This document shows, piece after piece, positions 1 through 8,251 of a DNA stretch of 64,000 nt. Below the pieces are notes generated by a model. That model saw only the letters and a program-made list of their open reading frames with translations, did not search any database and was not told the origin of the DNA. Positions within the stretch are counted from its first letter, which is position 1. Each line of letters begins with the position of its first letter. Made by a program: the position numbers and the translations under genes. This DNA comes from CAZIGM01 sp964538675 (GTDB taxonomy: Bacteria > Bacillota > Bacilli > Tepidibacillales > Tepidibacillaceae). Where the stretch lies: the NCBI GenBank assembly GCA_964538675.1, contig CAZIGM010000004.1:1-64000 (forward strand), in the 5' to 3' direction.

Positions 1-522
1 ATCAGTTAAGAAAGAAGTATTTATTAATATTAAAAGTAAAGTAAGAAAAAAAAATAGTTTTAATGCTCTACCTGGTCTTAAATCAAATATATTAATAGTG
101 TTTATCATAAAAAGTATTAAAAAAAAATGAGCAATGTACTCAAAGATATTGTTACCTATTCGTATAGCTAGCATTATTGCTATCAAACCACCTGTAATAG
201 CTTTAATAAAACCTGTTGTTATCTTTGCACGAAAAAAACTTTTTAGATGATTATGTATACCCTTTATATATTGATCACCATAAATATCATCAATAGTTCC
301 AATTAAAACAATTACTAATAAAAATGTCCACAAAGACAAAAAGGCTGTATCACTAATAGTAAACAGTAATATTGATTCAACCAAAAAAATAAAAACACCA
401 AAACTTACTGGAATTTCTTGATATTTATAATTAATTTTAACAAACCCAATATATTTTAGAAAAACTATGTAATAAGGTAATAATATTGTTGTTACTATTA
501 AGGTGACTAATATTACTATCAC
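1..522 (-). CDS. MraY/WecA-like glycosyl-1-phosphate transferase (GT4 family), truncated by window edge
   Basis: The frame is open without a stop from a GTG at 522 to the window edge, 174 codons, so the C-terminus is missing. The GTG overlaps the stop of the upstream glycosyltransferase (GTGA) and has GGAGG 11 nt upstream, so the two are translationally coupled. The product is almost all hydrophobic helices. Between them lie GTIDDIYGD (residues 75-83), which fits the conserved aspartate loop of polyprenyl-phosphate phosphosugar transferases, and N141-T-I-N144-I-F-D147, which fits the second N-x-x-N-x-x-D loop. Family members transfer a sugar-phosphate from a UDP-sugar to a lipid carrier at the inner membrane face. 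As the last visible gene of the steA cluster it probably serves envelope polymer synthesis. The substrate is unknown. Confidence 0.8.
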   Translation of the reverse strand, partial: MIVILVTLIVTTILLPYYIVFLKYIGFVKINYKYQEIPVSFGVFIFLVESILLFTISDTAFLSLWTFLLVIVLIGTIDDIYGDQYIKGIHNHLKSFFRAKITTGFIKAITGGLIAIMLAIRIGNNIFEYIAHFFLILFMINTINIFDLRPGRALKLFFFLTLLLILINTSFLTD

Positions 523-1217
523 AATAGAGTCTGCCTCCAACTATAGTATAATGCTTTAAAAACGTCTAAAAACTCTTTTCCCCTATGCAAAAAACCGGCT
601 ATATCTCTTTTGCTATCTCTATGTTTTAGAGGAAGTTCTATTTCTCTAATCTTCCATCCATTACGCAATGCATCTATTGTAAGTCCAACTTCAATACCAA
701 AACCTGCTGACAATCTACTTATTTTATCAAATTTATCTTTTCTTATTGCCCTTTGCCCTGATAATGGGGCAATTGGTTTATATCCCGTTAAGTAATAAAT
801 TCCTTCTTTAGCTAAAGTCTTTACCAAACCAAATCCGGCTTTTTTACTTGTATTTGGTAATATTGCAATAGTCATATCTATTTCATTTTTTAAAAGTGGA
901 TATATTAAATCTATTGCATTTTGTGCTGAGTCACCTAAATCTGCGTCTAAAAACATCAAGATTGAACCCTCAGCGTATTTTGTCCCGCTCATCAGTGCTT
1001 TTCCTTTGCCACTATTCTTTTGTAAAGTAATAAGTTTAATATTGTCATAAACATCTTTTAATTCATTAACAATTATTTTTGTATTATCAGTGCTTCCATC
1101 ATCAACAACAATAATTTCAGGTGCTACAGGCCATAACAATATAGCTGTAATAGTTTTTGCAATATAGTCCTTTTCGTTAAATGCTGGTATAATCACAGAA
1201 ATACTAAAATCATTCAT
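519..1217 (-). CDS. Family 2 glycosyltransferase (DPG/DPM synthase-like)
   Basis: This 232-residue protein has a GT-A fold signature: an N-terminal SVIIPAFNE strand, the nucleotide-binding VVDDGSTDNT at residues 38-46, and the metal-binding LDADLGD with D91-x-D93. It resembles dolichyl- or polyprenyl-phosphate sugar synthases but lacks C-terminal membrane helices, so it should be a peripheral enzyme using a UDP- or GDP-sugar. The ATG has GGAG 8 nt upstream and overlaps the end of the steB-like gene by 8 nt. The downstream GT4 gene overlaps its stop, so the four genes form one tight operon. Acceptor and donor cannot be read from sequence. Confidence 0.85.
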   Translation of the reverse strand: MNDFSISVIIPAFNEKDYIAKTITAILLWPVAPEIIVVDDGSTDNTKIIVNELKDVYDNIKLITLQKNSGKGKALMSGTKYAEGSILMFLDADLGDSAQNAIDLIYPLLKNEIDMTIAILPNTSKKAGFGLVKTLAKEGIYYLTGYKPIAPLSGQRAIRKDKFDKISRLSAGFGIEVGLTIDALRNGWKIREIELPLKHRDSKRDIAGFLHRGKEFLDVFKALYYSWRQTLL

Positions 1218-1830
1218 ATGTTTGCTCCTGAAAAATATTTCTTAAGTAATTTATAAATCGATAATTTTCGGTAAAGGATTCTAAGTTATTCAATTCTTTA
1301 AGTTGATCTTCTTTTATGTACATAATTGGTATTTGGTAAGTTTCTAGCCACTGATAATTATCATTACTTTCATTATCTTCAGTAAATAATATGATTGCAT
1401 CATAATTTTTAATATCCGTGTTTTGATATAACCCGTCACTACTAAACTTCATATTTGAATCCATTTCAATTATATTTCCACCAGCTAATTCTATTGAATC
1501 CCGTATTGAGTTATTATTAAGACTCACAGCACTGACGAATAAAAATTGTTTATTTGTTAAAGTGTTAGAAATACTCTTAGTATATAAGGTATACAATTCA
1601 TTCCTTGTTTTTTGATAATTATTAGTTAATATACTATACTCATTTGCTAAATCTTCATTTAATTTTTGAAGCTCTTTTGATTTTTGTTCATAATAGGTAA
1701 TTAATTTTTGTTGATTAATATTAATCCATTGTTGACCAAGAGTACCGCCAATTAATATACCTATACTTAAAGATAAAAAAATTGCAATAATTGTCGTTAC
1801 ATAATATTTGTTTGATATCAATGTTTTCAC
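1210..1830 (-). CDS. SteB/MctB-like single-pass membrane protein with coiled coil ('copper transporter' family)
   Basis: The protein has 206 residues, an N-terminal membrane helix at about residues 10-32, a charged predicted coiled coil at about 40-80 and an extracellular alpha/beta domain. This is the architecture annotated as copper transporter/MctB in actinobacteria and Firmicutes. In Corynebacterium the homologue next to steA is called SteB and acts with SteA in daughter-cell separation. The GTG start directly abuts the steA stop (TAGGTG), which supports coupled translation. Given its position between steA and two glycosyltransferases, an envelope or division role is more likely than copper transport; that is inference. 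Confidence 0.75.
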   Translation of the reverse strand: MKTLISNKYYVTTIIAIFLSLSIGILIGGTLGQQWININQQKLITYYEQKSKELQKLNEDLANEYSILTNNYQKTRNELYTLYTKSISNTLTNKQFLFVSAVSLNNNSIRDSIELAGGNIIEMDSNMKFSSDGLYQNTDIKNYDAIILFTEDNESNDNYQWLETYQIPIMYIKEDQLKELNNLESFTENYRFINYLRNIFQEQTYE

Positions 1831-2991
1831 CTACGAAAATATCATTTTTATGTTTATCCATACAATCTGTAAAATATTTAGCATATCACTATTTATTAAA
1901 CTAACTGCAAAGATTGGTGTTACTGCAGCAATTGAAAGAAAGCTTAAGAATTTCCATTGTATTCTAGGCTGATACAACATACTTACCCCTTTTGCATCGA
2001 TTAAATTTGTACCAATTTTCATTCTAACAAGTATTGTACTTGCCATTCCTTTTCTTCCTTTTTCTAGAAAATCAATCATGTTTGAATGTGCACCTAATGC
2101 CACAATAATAGTAGCGTTTTCTTCATAAGCCAAGAGCATTGCTATATCTTCACTTGTCCCTAATGATGATATTACTTTAGCATATATTCCTAGATTGTTT
2201 AATCTTTCTATACCTGGAGCATCGCCATTAGGATAAGCATGTACTAATATTTCAGCTTTTGTTTTTAACGCTTCATTAGAAACACTATCCATATCCCCAA
2301 TAATAATATCTGGTTTAAGTCCATTTTCAATTAATGCATCCGCACCACCATCAACACCTATTAGAATAGGTTTATAATCTTCTATGTAAGGTCTGATTGC
2401 CAATAGATCTTCAATATAATTCTTTCCTCTAACTACAACAACTACATGCTTTCCTTTAATCTTTGTTTTTAATTTTGGTATATTTAATGGTTTTAATACA
2501 AAGTTCTTTTCTTTTGAAGCATAATCTAATGTGTTATCAATAAATGTATTAAGTTCTACCTCTAAATTATTTTTTGATTTTTCATAATTATATATCCATT
2601 TTTCCTCTGTCCACTCAACATAAGGAAAGCTTATTTCTAAATCCTTATCAACTAGAAAATATATAACTTTATTATTAATATCAATTACAACATCAGATTG
2701 ATCTTTTAATTGGTAAAACTTATCTTTACCATCATTTACATCAATCACAGGTATTTTTGCATCAAGCAATTTTTTTACTCCTATTGTTGGGTATTTACCT
2801 GTTATTGATGTTGAAAAATTAATTACTACCTTTGCCTTACATTTAATTAACCCATCTGCAGCAACTTCATCAATATCAGAATGATTAATAACAGCTATTT
2901 GATTTGGCTTAAGTCTTGTCAACAAATGTTTTGTTCTATTATCAACAATACATGTCCCTTTTAGTCTTTTACTATTTTGTATAGAAGTCAT
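1831..2991 (-). CDS. steA: SteA-like cytokinetic ring protein (thiamine pyrophosphokinase-like fold)
   Basis: The 386-residue protein contains a thiamine pyrophosphokinase-like core (GVDGGADALIENG followed by PDIIIGDMDSVS, about residues 213-238) and a hydrophobic segment near the C-terminus (about residues 347-362) that should anchor it in the membrane. This is the layout of the family annotated as putative cytokinetic ring protein SteA. It is first in a four-gene operon with the steB-like gene and two glycosyltransferases. AAGGA lies 8 to 9 nt before the ATG. The TPK-like catalytic function is not implied; actinobacterial work links SteA to cell separation. A family A repeat ends about 20 bp upstream of the start. 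Confidence 0.8.
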   Translation of the reverse strand: MTSIQNSKRLKGTCIVDNRTKHLLTRLKPNQIAVINHSDIDEVAADGLIKCKAKVVINFSTSITGKYPTIGVKKLLDAKIPVIDVNDGKDKFYQLKDQSDVVIDINNKVIYFLVDKDLEISFPYVEWTEEKWIYNYEKSKNNLEVELNTFIDNTLDYASKEKNFVLKPLNIPKLKTKIKGKHVVVVVRGKNYIEDLLAIRPYIEDYKPILIGVDGGADALIENGLKPDIIIGDMDSVSNEALKTKAEILVHAYPNGDAPGIERLNNLGIYAKVISSLGTSEDIAMLLAYEENATIIVALGAHSNMIDFLEKGRKGMASTILVRMKIGTNLIDAKGVSMLYQPRIQWKFLSFLSIAAVTPIFAVSLINSDMLNILQIVWINIKMIFS

Positions 2992-3011
2992 ATAATCAAT
3001 TCCTTAATAAT

Positions 3012-3227
3012 AAAGTCGAACTTTATTCAGATAGAGTTTTAACTCCATCTGAATTTATGCACTCAAGAGCACAAGTCATGCTAATGTGCTAAAGCACTTA
3101 GTCATGCTATGCAAGTGACGCTAAGACACTAAAGTGCCAAGTCGTCCTATGTAAGACTTATCCTAAATTCATTTTCCCCCACACGACTTAATGCTTTATC
3201 ATTAGGGTCTTATCATATCTGGATAAA
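3012..3227. repeat. Intergenic repeat family A, copy A1
   Basis: It starts AAAGTCGAACTTTATTCAGA and ends TATCATATCTGGATAAA, giving near-inverted ends (TTTATTCAGAT against ATCTGGATAAA). Inside are small self-complementary units such as GTGCTAAAGCAC and CACTAAAGTG and the module GACTTATCCTAAATTCA. Four more copies lie at 33108, 46779, 50111 and 55010. This copy fills the first part of the 546-bp gap between steA and spo0A; no gene is visible there. Confidence 0.85.
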
Positions 3228-3283
3228 ATCTCTTCCTTAGTATGTTCTTATTGTTAAATGAAATGCTTAGAATAAAAATAAAA

Positions 3284-3307
3284 AACATGGTAATTAAATA
3301 CCATGTT
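3284..3307 (-). terminator. Rho-independent terminator downstream of spo0A
   Basis: On the minus strand AACATGGTA and TACCATGTT form a 9-bp stem with a 6-nt loop, followed by TTTTTTATTTTTATT. Repeat B1 lies between it and the spo0A stop codon. Confidence 0.8.
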
Positions 3308-3467
3308 CAGACTGTTGAAAATGTCCAATTTCTTCGTTACTACTTAAATCTCTGGTACTCACTTACGTCTATGTAAGCTCCGTTCCTACCACTATTATTA
3401 CACCTAAAAGTTTTGTAGCTTTACAGTTGTAACCTACAAATACTTTCTAGAACATTTCCAACAGCCT
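3308..3467. repeat. Intergenic repeat family B, copy B1 (with internal divergence)
   Basis: The left end CAGACTGTTGAAAATGT and the right end ACATTTCCAACAGCCTG are near-inverted repeats. The left half (TTCTTCGTTACTACTTAAAT onward) matches other B copies, while about 60 bp of the right half is unrelated sequence. It is followed by the tail GATTTTGTTGAATTCATCAA seen after B3. It sits directly against the spo0A terminator. Confidence 0.85.
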
Positions 3468-3537
3468 GTGATTTTGTTGAATTCATCAACACACAGAACA
3501 TTATATGTCCTGTTTACTTTGTAAAAAATATCAAATT

Positions 3538-4323
3538 TTAACTTACTCGGCTTTCAAGCCTTAACCTGTCAGCAATCATCGCAACAAATTCACTATTGGT
3601 TGGTTTTGCTTTAGAAGTGTTAATTGTATATCCAAATGTGCTTTTTATTACCTCAATATTGCCTCTATTCCATGCTACCTCGATAGCATGTCTGATCGCA
3701 CGTTCTACTCTGCTTGGTGTAGTCTTATATTTTTCCGCAAGTCTTGGGTATAATATTTTAGTTATTGAACCTAATATTTCAATATCATTATACACCATTA
3801 TGATTGCATCTCTAAGATACATGTAGCCCTTAATATGAGCCGGAACACCTATTTCATGAATAATCTCGGTAATATTAGATTCTATATTACTAGAATTTGG
3901 TGAGAATAGATTTTTCCTAATCCTTGATAAATTAGAATCTAATTCAACTTCACCCATAACTTGTCTTATACGAGTTAATAATAATTCCATGTTAAACGGC
4001 TTTAAGATATAATACGATGCCCCAAGTTCAACAGCTTTTTGAGTTACATTCTCATGTCCAAATGCTGTAAGCATAATTATTTTTGTTTTTTTCTTAAAAT
4101 CTATTTCCCTTAGTCTTTCTAATACTCCTAACCCATCTAAGTGTGGCATTATTATATCCAATATAAGTACATCTGGTTCTTCGACTTCTAGTATGTCTAA
4201 AGCTTCATTTCCATTATAAGCAGTTCCTATGACATCAACATCTGACTGTTCCATCATAAAGTCTTTTAATAAATTCACAAATTCTCGATTATCATCGACT
4301 ATTACAATCTTTATTTTTGACAT
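3538..4323 (-). CDS. spo0A: Sporulation master response regulator Spo0A
   Basis: The 261-residue protein has an N-terminal receiver domain with acidic pocket D10/D11, phosphoacceptor D56 (DVLILD-I-I-M-P), and the conserved lysine K108 (YYILKPF). Its C-terminal DNA-binding domain carries the characteristic recognition helix TPSRVERAIRHAIEVAW. Phosphorelay-driven phosphorylation of this factor starts sporulation by binding TGTCGAA boxes. GGTGGAG precedes the ATG by 5 nt. It is monocistronic, bounded by the spoIVB terminator upstream and its own terminator at 3284. A 0A-like box lies 46 nt upstream of the start, which suggests autoregulation. Confidence 0.97.
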   Translation of the reverse strand: MSKIKIVIVDDNREFVNLLKDFMMEQSDVDVIGTAYNGNEALDILEVEEPDVLILDIIMPHLDGLGVLERLREIDFKKKTKIIMLTAFGHENVTQKAVELGASYYILKPFNMELLLTRIRQVMGEVELDSNLSRIRKNLFSPNSSNIESNITEIIHEIGVPAHIKGYMYLRDAIIMVYNDIEILGSITKILYPRLAEKYKTTPSRVERAIRHAIEVAWNRGNIEVIKSTFGYTINTSKAKPTNSEFVAMIADRLRLESRVS

Positions 4324-4368
4324 TGAGTCTCCACCTCTTTCAAAAGAAAATTTTTCCTTTTTATACTT

Positions 4369-4375
4369 TTCGACA
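4369..4375 (-). promoter_or_regulatory. 0A-like box upstream of spo0A (possible overlapping sigma-H promoter)
   Basis: The minus strand reads CATTGTCGAAAAG, containing the exact core TGTCGAA 46 nt before the spo0A start. AGGAATG lies about 12 nt further upstream, and with the GAA of the box it loosely fits a sigma-H promoter. The box is seen; its function is inferred from known Spo0A autoregulation in Bacillus. Confidence 0.5.
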
Positions 4376-4455
4376 ATGTCAAATACATTCCTGCTAAAAA
4401 AATAAAATATTTATCCAAATCTGATTAAACTTACCACCATTGGAAGACTGAAAAA

Positions 4456-4488
4456 AAATCTTAAGGCTTCTAACTAGCCTTAAGATTT
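4456..4488 (-). terminator. Terminator at the end of spoIVB
   Basis: On the minus strand AAATCTTAAGGCT and AGCCTTAAGATTT pair perfectly (13 bp) around a 7-nt loop and are followed by a T run. The stop codon of spoIVB (4470-4472) falls in the loop and right arm, so the hairpin is partly coding. Confidence 0.9.
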
Positions 4489-5798
4489 TCTGTTGTATTG
4501 CTCTCATCCTTTAATATACCTGCATCTCTAATCATCCATTCAATATATGAACCATATCCTGAAGTTGGATCGTTAACAAATACATGTGTAACTGCTCCAA
4601 CTAACTTTCCATTTTGTATTATAGGACTACCACTCATCCCTTGAATAATACCACCTGTTTTATCTAATAATCTTGGATCAGTAACTTTTATTACCATTCC
4701 TTTTGTTGCTGGATAACTTTGATTTACTACATTAACAATTTCTATTTGAAACTTTTCAACTTTTTGGCCTTCAATCACCGTTAATATTTCCGCAGGACCC
4801 TCTACAACTTCTTCAGGTAAAGCAATAGGGATAGCTTCATTAATTAGTCCATTTTTTGGTTTTGAAACTAATTGCCCAAAAATACCGAATGGTGTATTAC
4901 TTGCAATATCTCCTATAATTGTACTTTCCTCAGAAAATATTGCTCTTTTACCACCAGGTTTACCACTTTCTCCTTTATCTATAGATGTAACATCGGAATA
5001 TAATATCTTCCCATCCCCAACAATAATGGGTCTTTGTGTATCAGCATCCGTGATTACATGTCCGAGAGCTCCATAATATTTTGTCGTAGGATCGTAAAAC
5101 GTTAACGTTCCAACACCAGCTGCTGAGTCTCTAATATAAAGACCTAATCGATACAAATTGGCTTCCTTATCAAATATTGGGGTAACTTTTAAAGAAACTT
5201 TTTCATTATTCCTAAGTAGTTCAAATTCAATTTCTTTGTCACCATTTTCATTAACCTTGTCAACTACATCATTTACACTAGATACCCGATCGCCATTTAT
5301 TTTGACAATTGTATCTCCAATTCTTATCCCGGCTTTTTCACTAGGTGATATAGCTTCTTTATTATTAATGCTAATCGAATGGTGCCCAACAACCATAACT
5401 CCAACTGAATTTAGTTTTACACCAATGGTTTGCCCTCCAGGGACAACTTTCACATCCTTAATAACATTTACATTTACAGATTTAAAAGGTATTAAACCAA
5501 ACAATTTAATCGTTAGTTTAGATTGACCTTGTTGATTAGATTCAACTGTAAAAAAGTCCAAGGAGTCGTATTTAGAAGTATTTTCACCATTTACTTTTAC
5601 GACATTTGAATCACTTGAACTTACAGTAGCTGAGATAGGCAGTGATAATCTTAATTGCTTTTCTGCCGATTCAAACATTCTCATTTCACTAGGAAATGTT
5701 ACAAATGATTGTATTGTCGATGTAAAGAAAAATGCAACAATAACCGATATTACTAACAACCCAAACAATTTCTTTTTATTTTGGGACAAATAAATCAC
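4470..5798 (-). CDS. spoIVB: SpoIVB peptidase
   Basis: The product (442 residues from GTG 5798) has an N-terminal membrane helix (about 12-31), a PDZ domain near residues 135-205 (SPSEKAGIRIGDTIVKINGD) and an S55 serine peptidase domain. The candidate catalytic His is in GALGHVITD and the candidate nucleophile Ser in GMSGSPIIQNGK. In Bacillus, SpoIVB is secreted from the forespore and triggers pro-sigma-K processing by cleaving SpoIVFA. The GTG at 5798 is only 1 nt from GGAG; a TTG at 5789 has 10-nt spacing and is the better start. It follows recN and ends in a terminator before spo0A, the usual recN-spoIVB-spo0A order. Confidence 0.95.
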   Translation of the reverse strand: MIYLSQNKKKLFGLLVISVIVAFFFTSTIQSFVTFPSEMRMFESAEKQLRLSLPISATVSSSDSNVVKVNGENTSKYDSLDFFTVESNQQGQSKLTIKLFGLIPFKSVNVNVIKDVKVVPGGQTIGVKLNSVGVMVVGHHSISINNKEAISPSEKAGIRIGDTIVKINGDRVSSVNDVVDKVNENGDKEIEFELLRNNEKVSLKVTPIFDKEANLYRLGLYIRDSAAGVGTLTFYDPTTKYYGALGHVITDADTQRPIIVGDGKILYSDVTSIDKGESGKPGGKRAIFSEESTIIGDIASNTPFGIFGQLVSKPKNGLINEAIPIALPEEVVEGPAEILTVIEGQKVEKFQIEIVNVVNQSYPATKGMVIKVTDPRLLDKTGGIIQGMSGSPIIQNGKLVGAVTHVFVNDPTSGYGSYIEWMIRDAGILKDESNTTENLKAS

Positions 5799-5949
5799 GC
5801 TCCTATTTTTCTCTTACCTACACCTCCATTTTTCTCTGTACATATAAGATAACCTTTATGAATTCAATTTATAACGTCAAAATGATTCCATGTTAGTCAA
5901 AGAAAACTTATTTAGGTAAGTAATAAATATCTGAGCATGTATATTTTTA

Positions 5950-7674
5950 CTAAAATGATTTTTTTAAGGATTGTGCCTTCTCAATCATTTCTTTAGCATG
6001 TTTATATGTAATATCTGTTACCTCGACTCCTCCTAACATACGAGCTATAGTATTAATTTTACTTTCCTCATCTAATTTATTTATTTCCGTTGTAGTAAGA
6101 TTATTGTTTGTATTTTTTTGTATTAAGTAATGATAATCTGCCATCGATGCTACTTGAGGTAAATGTGTAATAACAAATACCTGTTTAGTTTTCGATACTT
6201 TAGCTAGCTTTTCGGCAATCGACTGAGCAGCCTTTCCACTTACACCAGTATCAATCTCATCAAAAATTATAGTTGCTACCTGATCTTTATGAGCCAAAAT
6301 AGTAAGTATTGCTAACATAATTCTAGATAATTCACCACCAGAAGCAATTTTATTCAATGGTTTTAATGGTTCTCCAGGATTAGGTGATATTAAAAAATTT
6401 ACTTTATCTAAACCTGATTGTGTAATATTATAAGTTCTGCCCTCATATTCAATACCATCTATTGCTTCTTGAAAACTAACATCTATTTTAATTTTTGTAT
6501 TATTCATCTGTAAATCAGCTAATTCTTTTTCAATAAGTGCTGACAATTCTTTTGCAATAGCAGTTCTTATTGTGGAAATTTCCAAAGCTTCTACGAGAAC
6601 TTTTTTGGTAATTTCAATTAATTCAATTTTAGCCTTATTAAGATACTCATCTTTATTTTGAATCATATCGAGTTCATTTGAAATTTCATTCAAATAAATA
6701 AGAATAGAATCGATTGATTCTCCGTATTTTCTCTTCAAATAATAAATTATTGATAACCGTTCCTCAATCGAATTAAGTTCTGTTGGATCAAAATCTATAA
6801 ACTTGGCTCTATCCCTTATTTCCAAGGAAATTTCCTCTAACTGATAAAACATCGAAGAGATGTCATCATAAAATTTATTTATTTTATCATCAAACATGGA
6901 AACCTGTTCTAAATTACTTATAGTTTGTGATAGTAATTCTGTAACTCCATTTTCTTTAGATAAATTTTGATATGAATTATGTAATGCATGAGCTATTTTT
7001 TCTGAATGTTTAATTATATTTTTTTGTTGAATTAAATCCTCTTCTTCACCTATATGTAAATTAGCCTGCTTAATTTCTTGTATTTGGTATTGTAATAAAT
7101 CAATTTTTTGAGCTGTTTTTCTTTCATCCTCTGACAAAAGAAGTATCTCTTTTTTTAGTAAGATGTACTTATCAAATTTAACTCGATAAAAATCTTTTTT
7201 ATCAGCTAATGATAATTCTCCATAAGCATCCAACAATGTCATCTGTTTATCATAGTGCAATAATTGTTGGTGTTGCAATTGACTATATAATTGAACAATC
7301 CACTGACCTACTTCTTTAAGGACCGATAGAGTAACAACTTGACCGTTTATTCTGCAAATACTCTTACCATTACTAAATAACTCTCTTTTAATTGAGAGCA
7401 GTTCATCATCAGAATAATCTACATCAAATTCAGTTAATATTTCAAATACTGGATGATCTTTAGTAACATCAAATAATGCTTCTATTTCAGCTTTTTCCGC
7501 ACTACTTCGAATAAACTCAGTAGAACCTCGTCCACCAATAATTAGCTGAATAGCATCTATTATTATTGATTTACCTGCTCCTGTCTCACCAGTTAAGATG
7601 TTTAAGCCTTGGTTAAAATTTATTTTTAATTCTTCAATTATTGCGAATTCTTTAATTGAAAGCTCTACTAACAT
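5950..7674 (-). CDS. recN: DNA repair ATPase RecN
   Basis: This SMC-like ATPase has 574 residues, the usual length. It has an N-terminal Walker A (GETGAGKSI, residues 29-37), a long central coiled-coil region (about 150-360), and a C-terminal ABC signature (ASGGELSRIM) followed by Walker B (TIIFDEIDTGVSG). RecN acts early at double-strand breaks. It lies 12 nt downstream of argR, as in many Firmicutes, and 151 bp before spoIVB. Confidence 0.95.
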   Translation of the reverse strand: MLVELSIKEFAIIEELKINFNQGLNILTGETGAGKSIIIDAIQLIIGGRGSTEFIRSSAEKAEIEALFDVTKDHPVFEILTEFDVDYSDDELLSIKRELFSNGKSICRINGQVVTLSVLKEVGQWIVQLYSQLQHQQLLHYDKQMTLLDAYGELSLADKKDFYRVKFDKYILLKKEILLLSEDERKTAQKIDLLQYQIQEIKQANLHIGEEEDLIQQKNIIKHSEKIAHALHNSYQNLSKENGVTELLSQTISNLEQVSMFDDKINKFYDDISSMFYQLEEISLEIRDRAKFIDFDPTELNSIEERLSIIYYLKRKYGESIDSILIYLNEISNELDMIQNKDEYLNKAKIELIEITKKVLVEALEISTIRTAIAKELSALIEKELADLQMNNTKIKIDVSFQEAIDGIEYEGRTYNITQSGLDKVNFLISPNPGEPLKPLNKIASGGELSRIMLAILTILAHKDQVATIIFDEIDTGVSGKAAQSIAEKLAKVSKTKQVFVITHLPQVASMADYHYLIQKNTNNNLTTTEINKLDEESKINTIARMLGGVEVTDITYKHAKEMIEKAQSLKKSF

Positions 7675-7686
7675 AGTATCACCACA

Positions 7687-8133
7687 TTACAACATTTCTA
7701 AAAGCTTTTTAGATATTTCTTTTGAACCACTTTTAGTACGACAAATTATCAAACAAGTATCATCACCACTAATATTGCCCATAATTTCTGACCAACCTAA
7801 ATTATCGATAATTACACCTACGGAATTAGCATTACCGGGTAAGGTTTTTAGAACAATTAAATTATCTGTTGAATCAATCCCAACAAAACTATCTCTTAAT
7901 GTTCTCTTTAGTTTTTGTAATGGATTGTATCTCTGATCTGCTGGTAAAGAATATTTGTATTTCCCATCCTCTAATGGAACCTTTACAAGATGTAATTCTT
8001 TAATATCTCTTGAAACAGTTGCTTGTGTAACATTAAATCCAGCATTTCTCAAAATTTCAACTAGTTCCTCTTGAGTATCAATATCATTGTTAGTAATAAT
8101 ATCCCGTATTTTCAAATGTCTCTTTGTTTTCAT
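7687..8133 (-). CDS. argR: Arginine repressor ArgR/AhrC
   Basis: From ATG 8133 the protein has 148 residues; this ATG has GGAGG 6 nt upstream, whereas an in-frame upstream ATG at 8172 has none. The N-terminal winged helix (KIRDIITNNDIDTQEELVEI) and the C-terminal arginine-binding hexamerisation domain with GDDT are typical. It represses arginine synthesis genes and often itself. nadK, commonly found between tlyA and argR in relatives, is absent here; a terminator and a new promoter region occupy that gap. Confidence 0.93.
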   Translation of the reverse strand: MKTKRHLKIRDIITNNDIDTQEELVEILRNAGFNVTQATVSRDIKELHLVKVPLEDGKYKYSLPADQRYNPLQKLKRTLRDSFVGIDSTDNLIVLKTLPGNANSVGVIIDNLGWSEIMGNISGDDTCLIICRTKSGSKEISKKLLEML

Positions 8134-8157
8134 AGCATCCTCCAAGGAAAATTTCTC

Positions 8158-8171
8158 TGTATAATTATACA
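8158..8171 (-). promoter_or_regulatory. Palindrome resembling an ARG box upstream of argR
   Basis: TGTATAATTATACA is a perfect 14-bp palindrome 25 nt upstream of the argR start. It resembles ARG box half-sites (TGAAT...ATTCA) and could mediate autorepression. Confidence 0.4.
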
Positions 8172-8216
8172 TTTATTTCATATTAAATAAAACTGTATTT
8201 AATAAAAAATAAAAAA

Positions 8217-8238
8217 AACAACTTCAGAAGAAGTTGTT
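8217..8238 (-). terminator. Terminator of the ispA-OLE-oapA-dxs-tlyA unit
   Basis: AACAACTTC and GAAGTTGTT form a perfect 9-bp stem with a 4-nt loop, followed on the minus strand by a T-rich run (TTTTTTATTTTTTATT). It lies 14 bp after the tlyA stop. Confidence 0.92.
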
Positions 8239-8251
8239 AGTAACAAAATTG

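Noticed and set aside
3012..3227. Family A repeats as a CRISPR array
   Set aside because: The short palindromic units are degenerate and lack regular spacing or unique spacers, and no cas genes are present.
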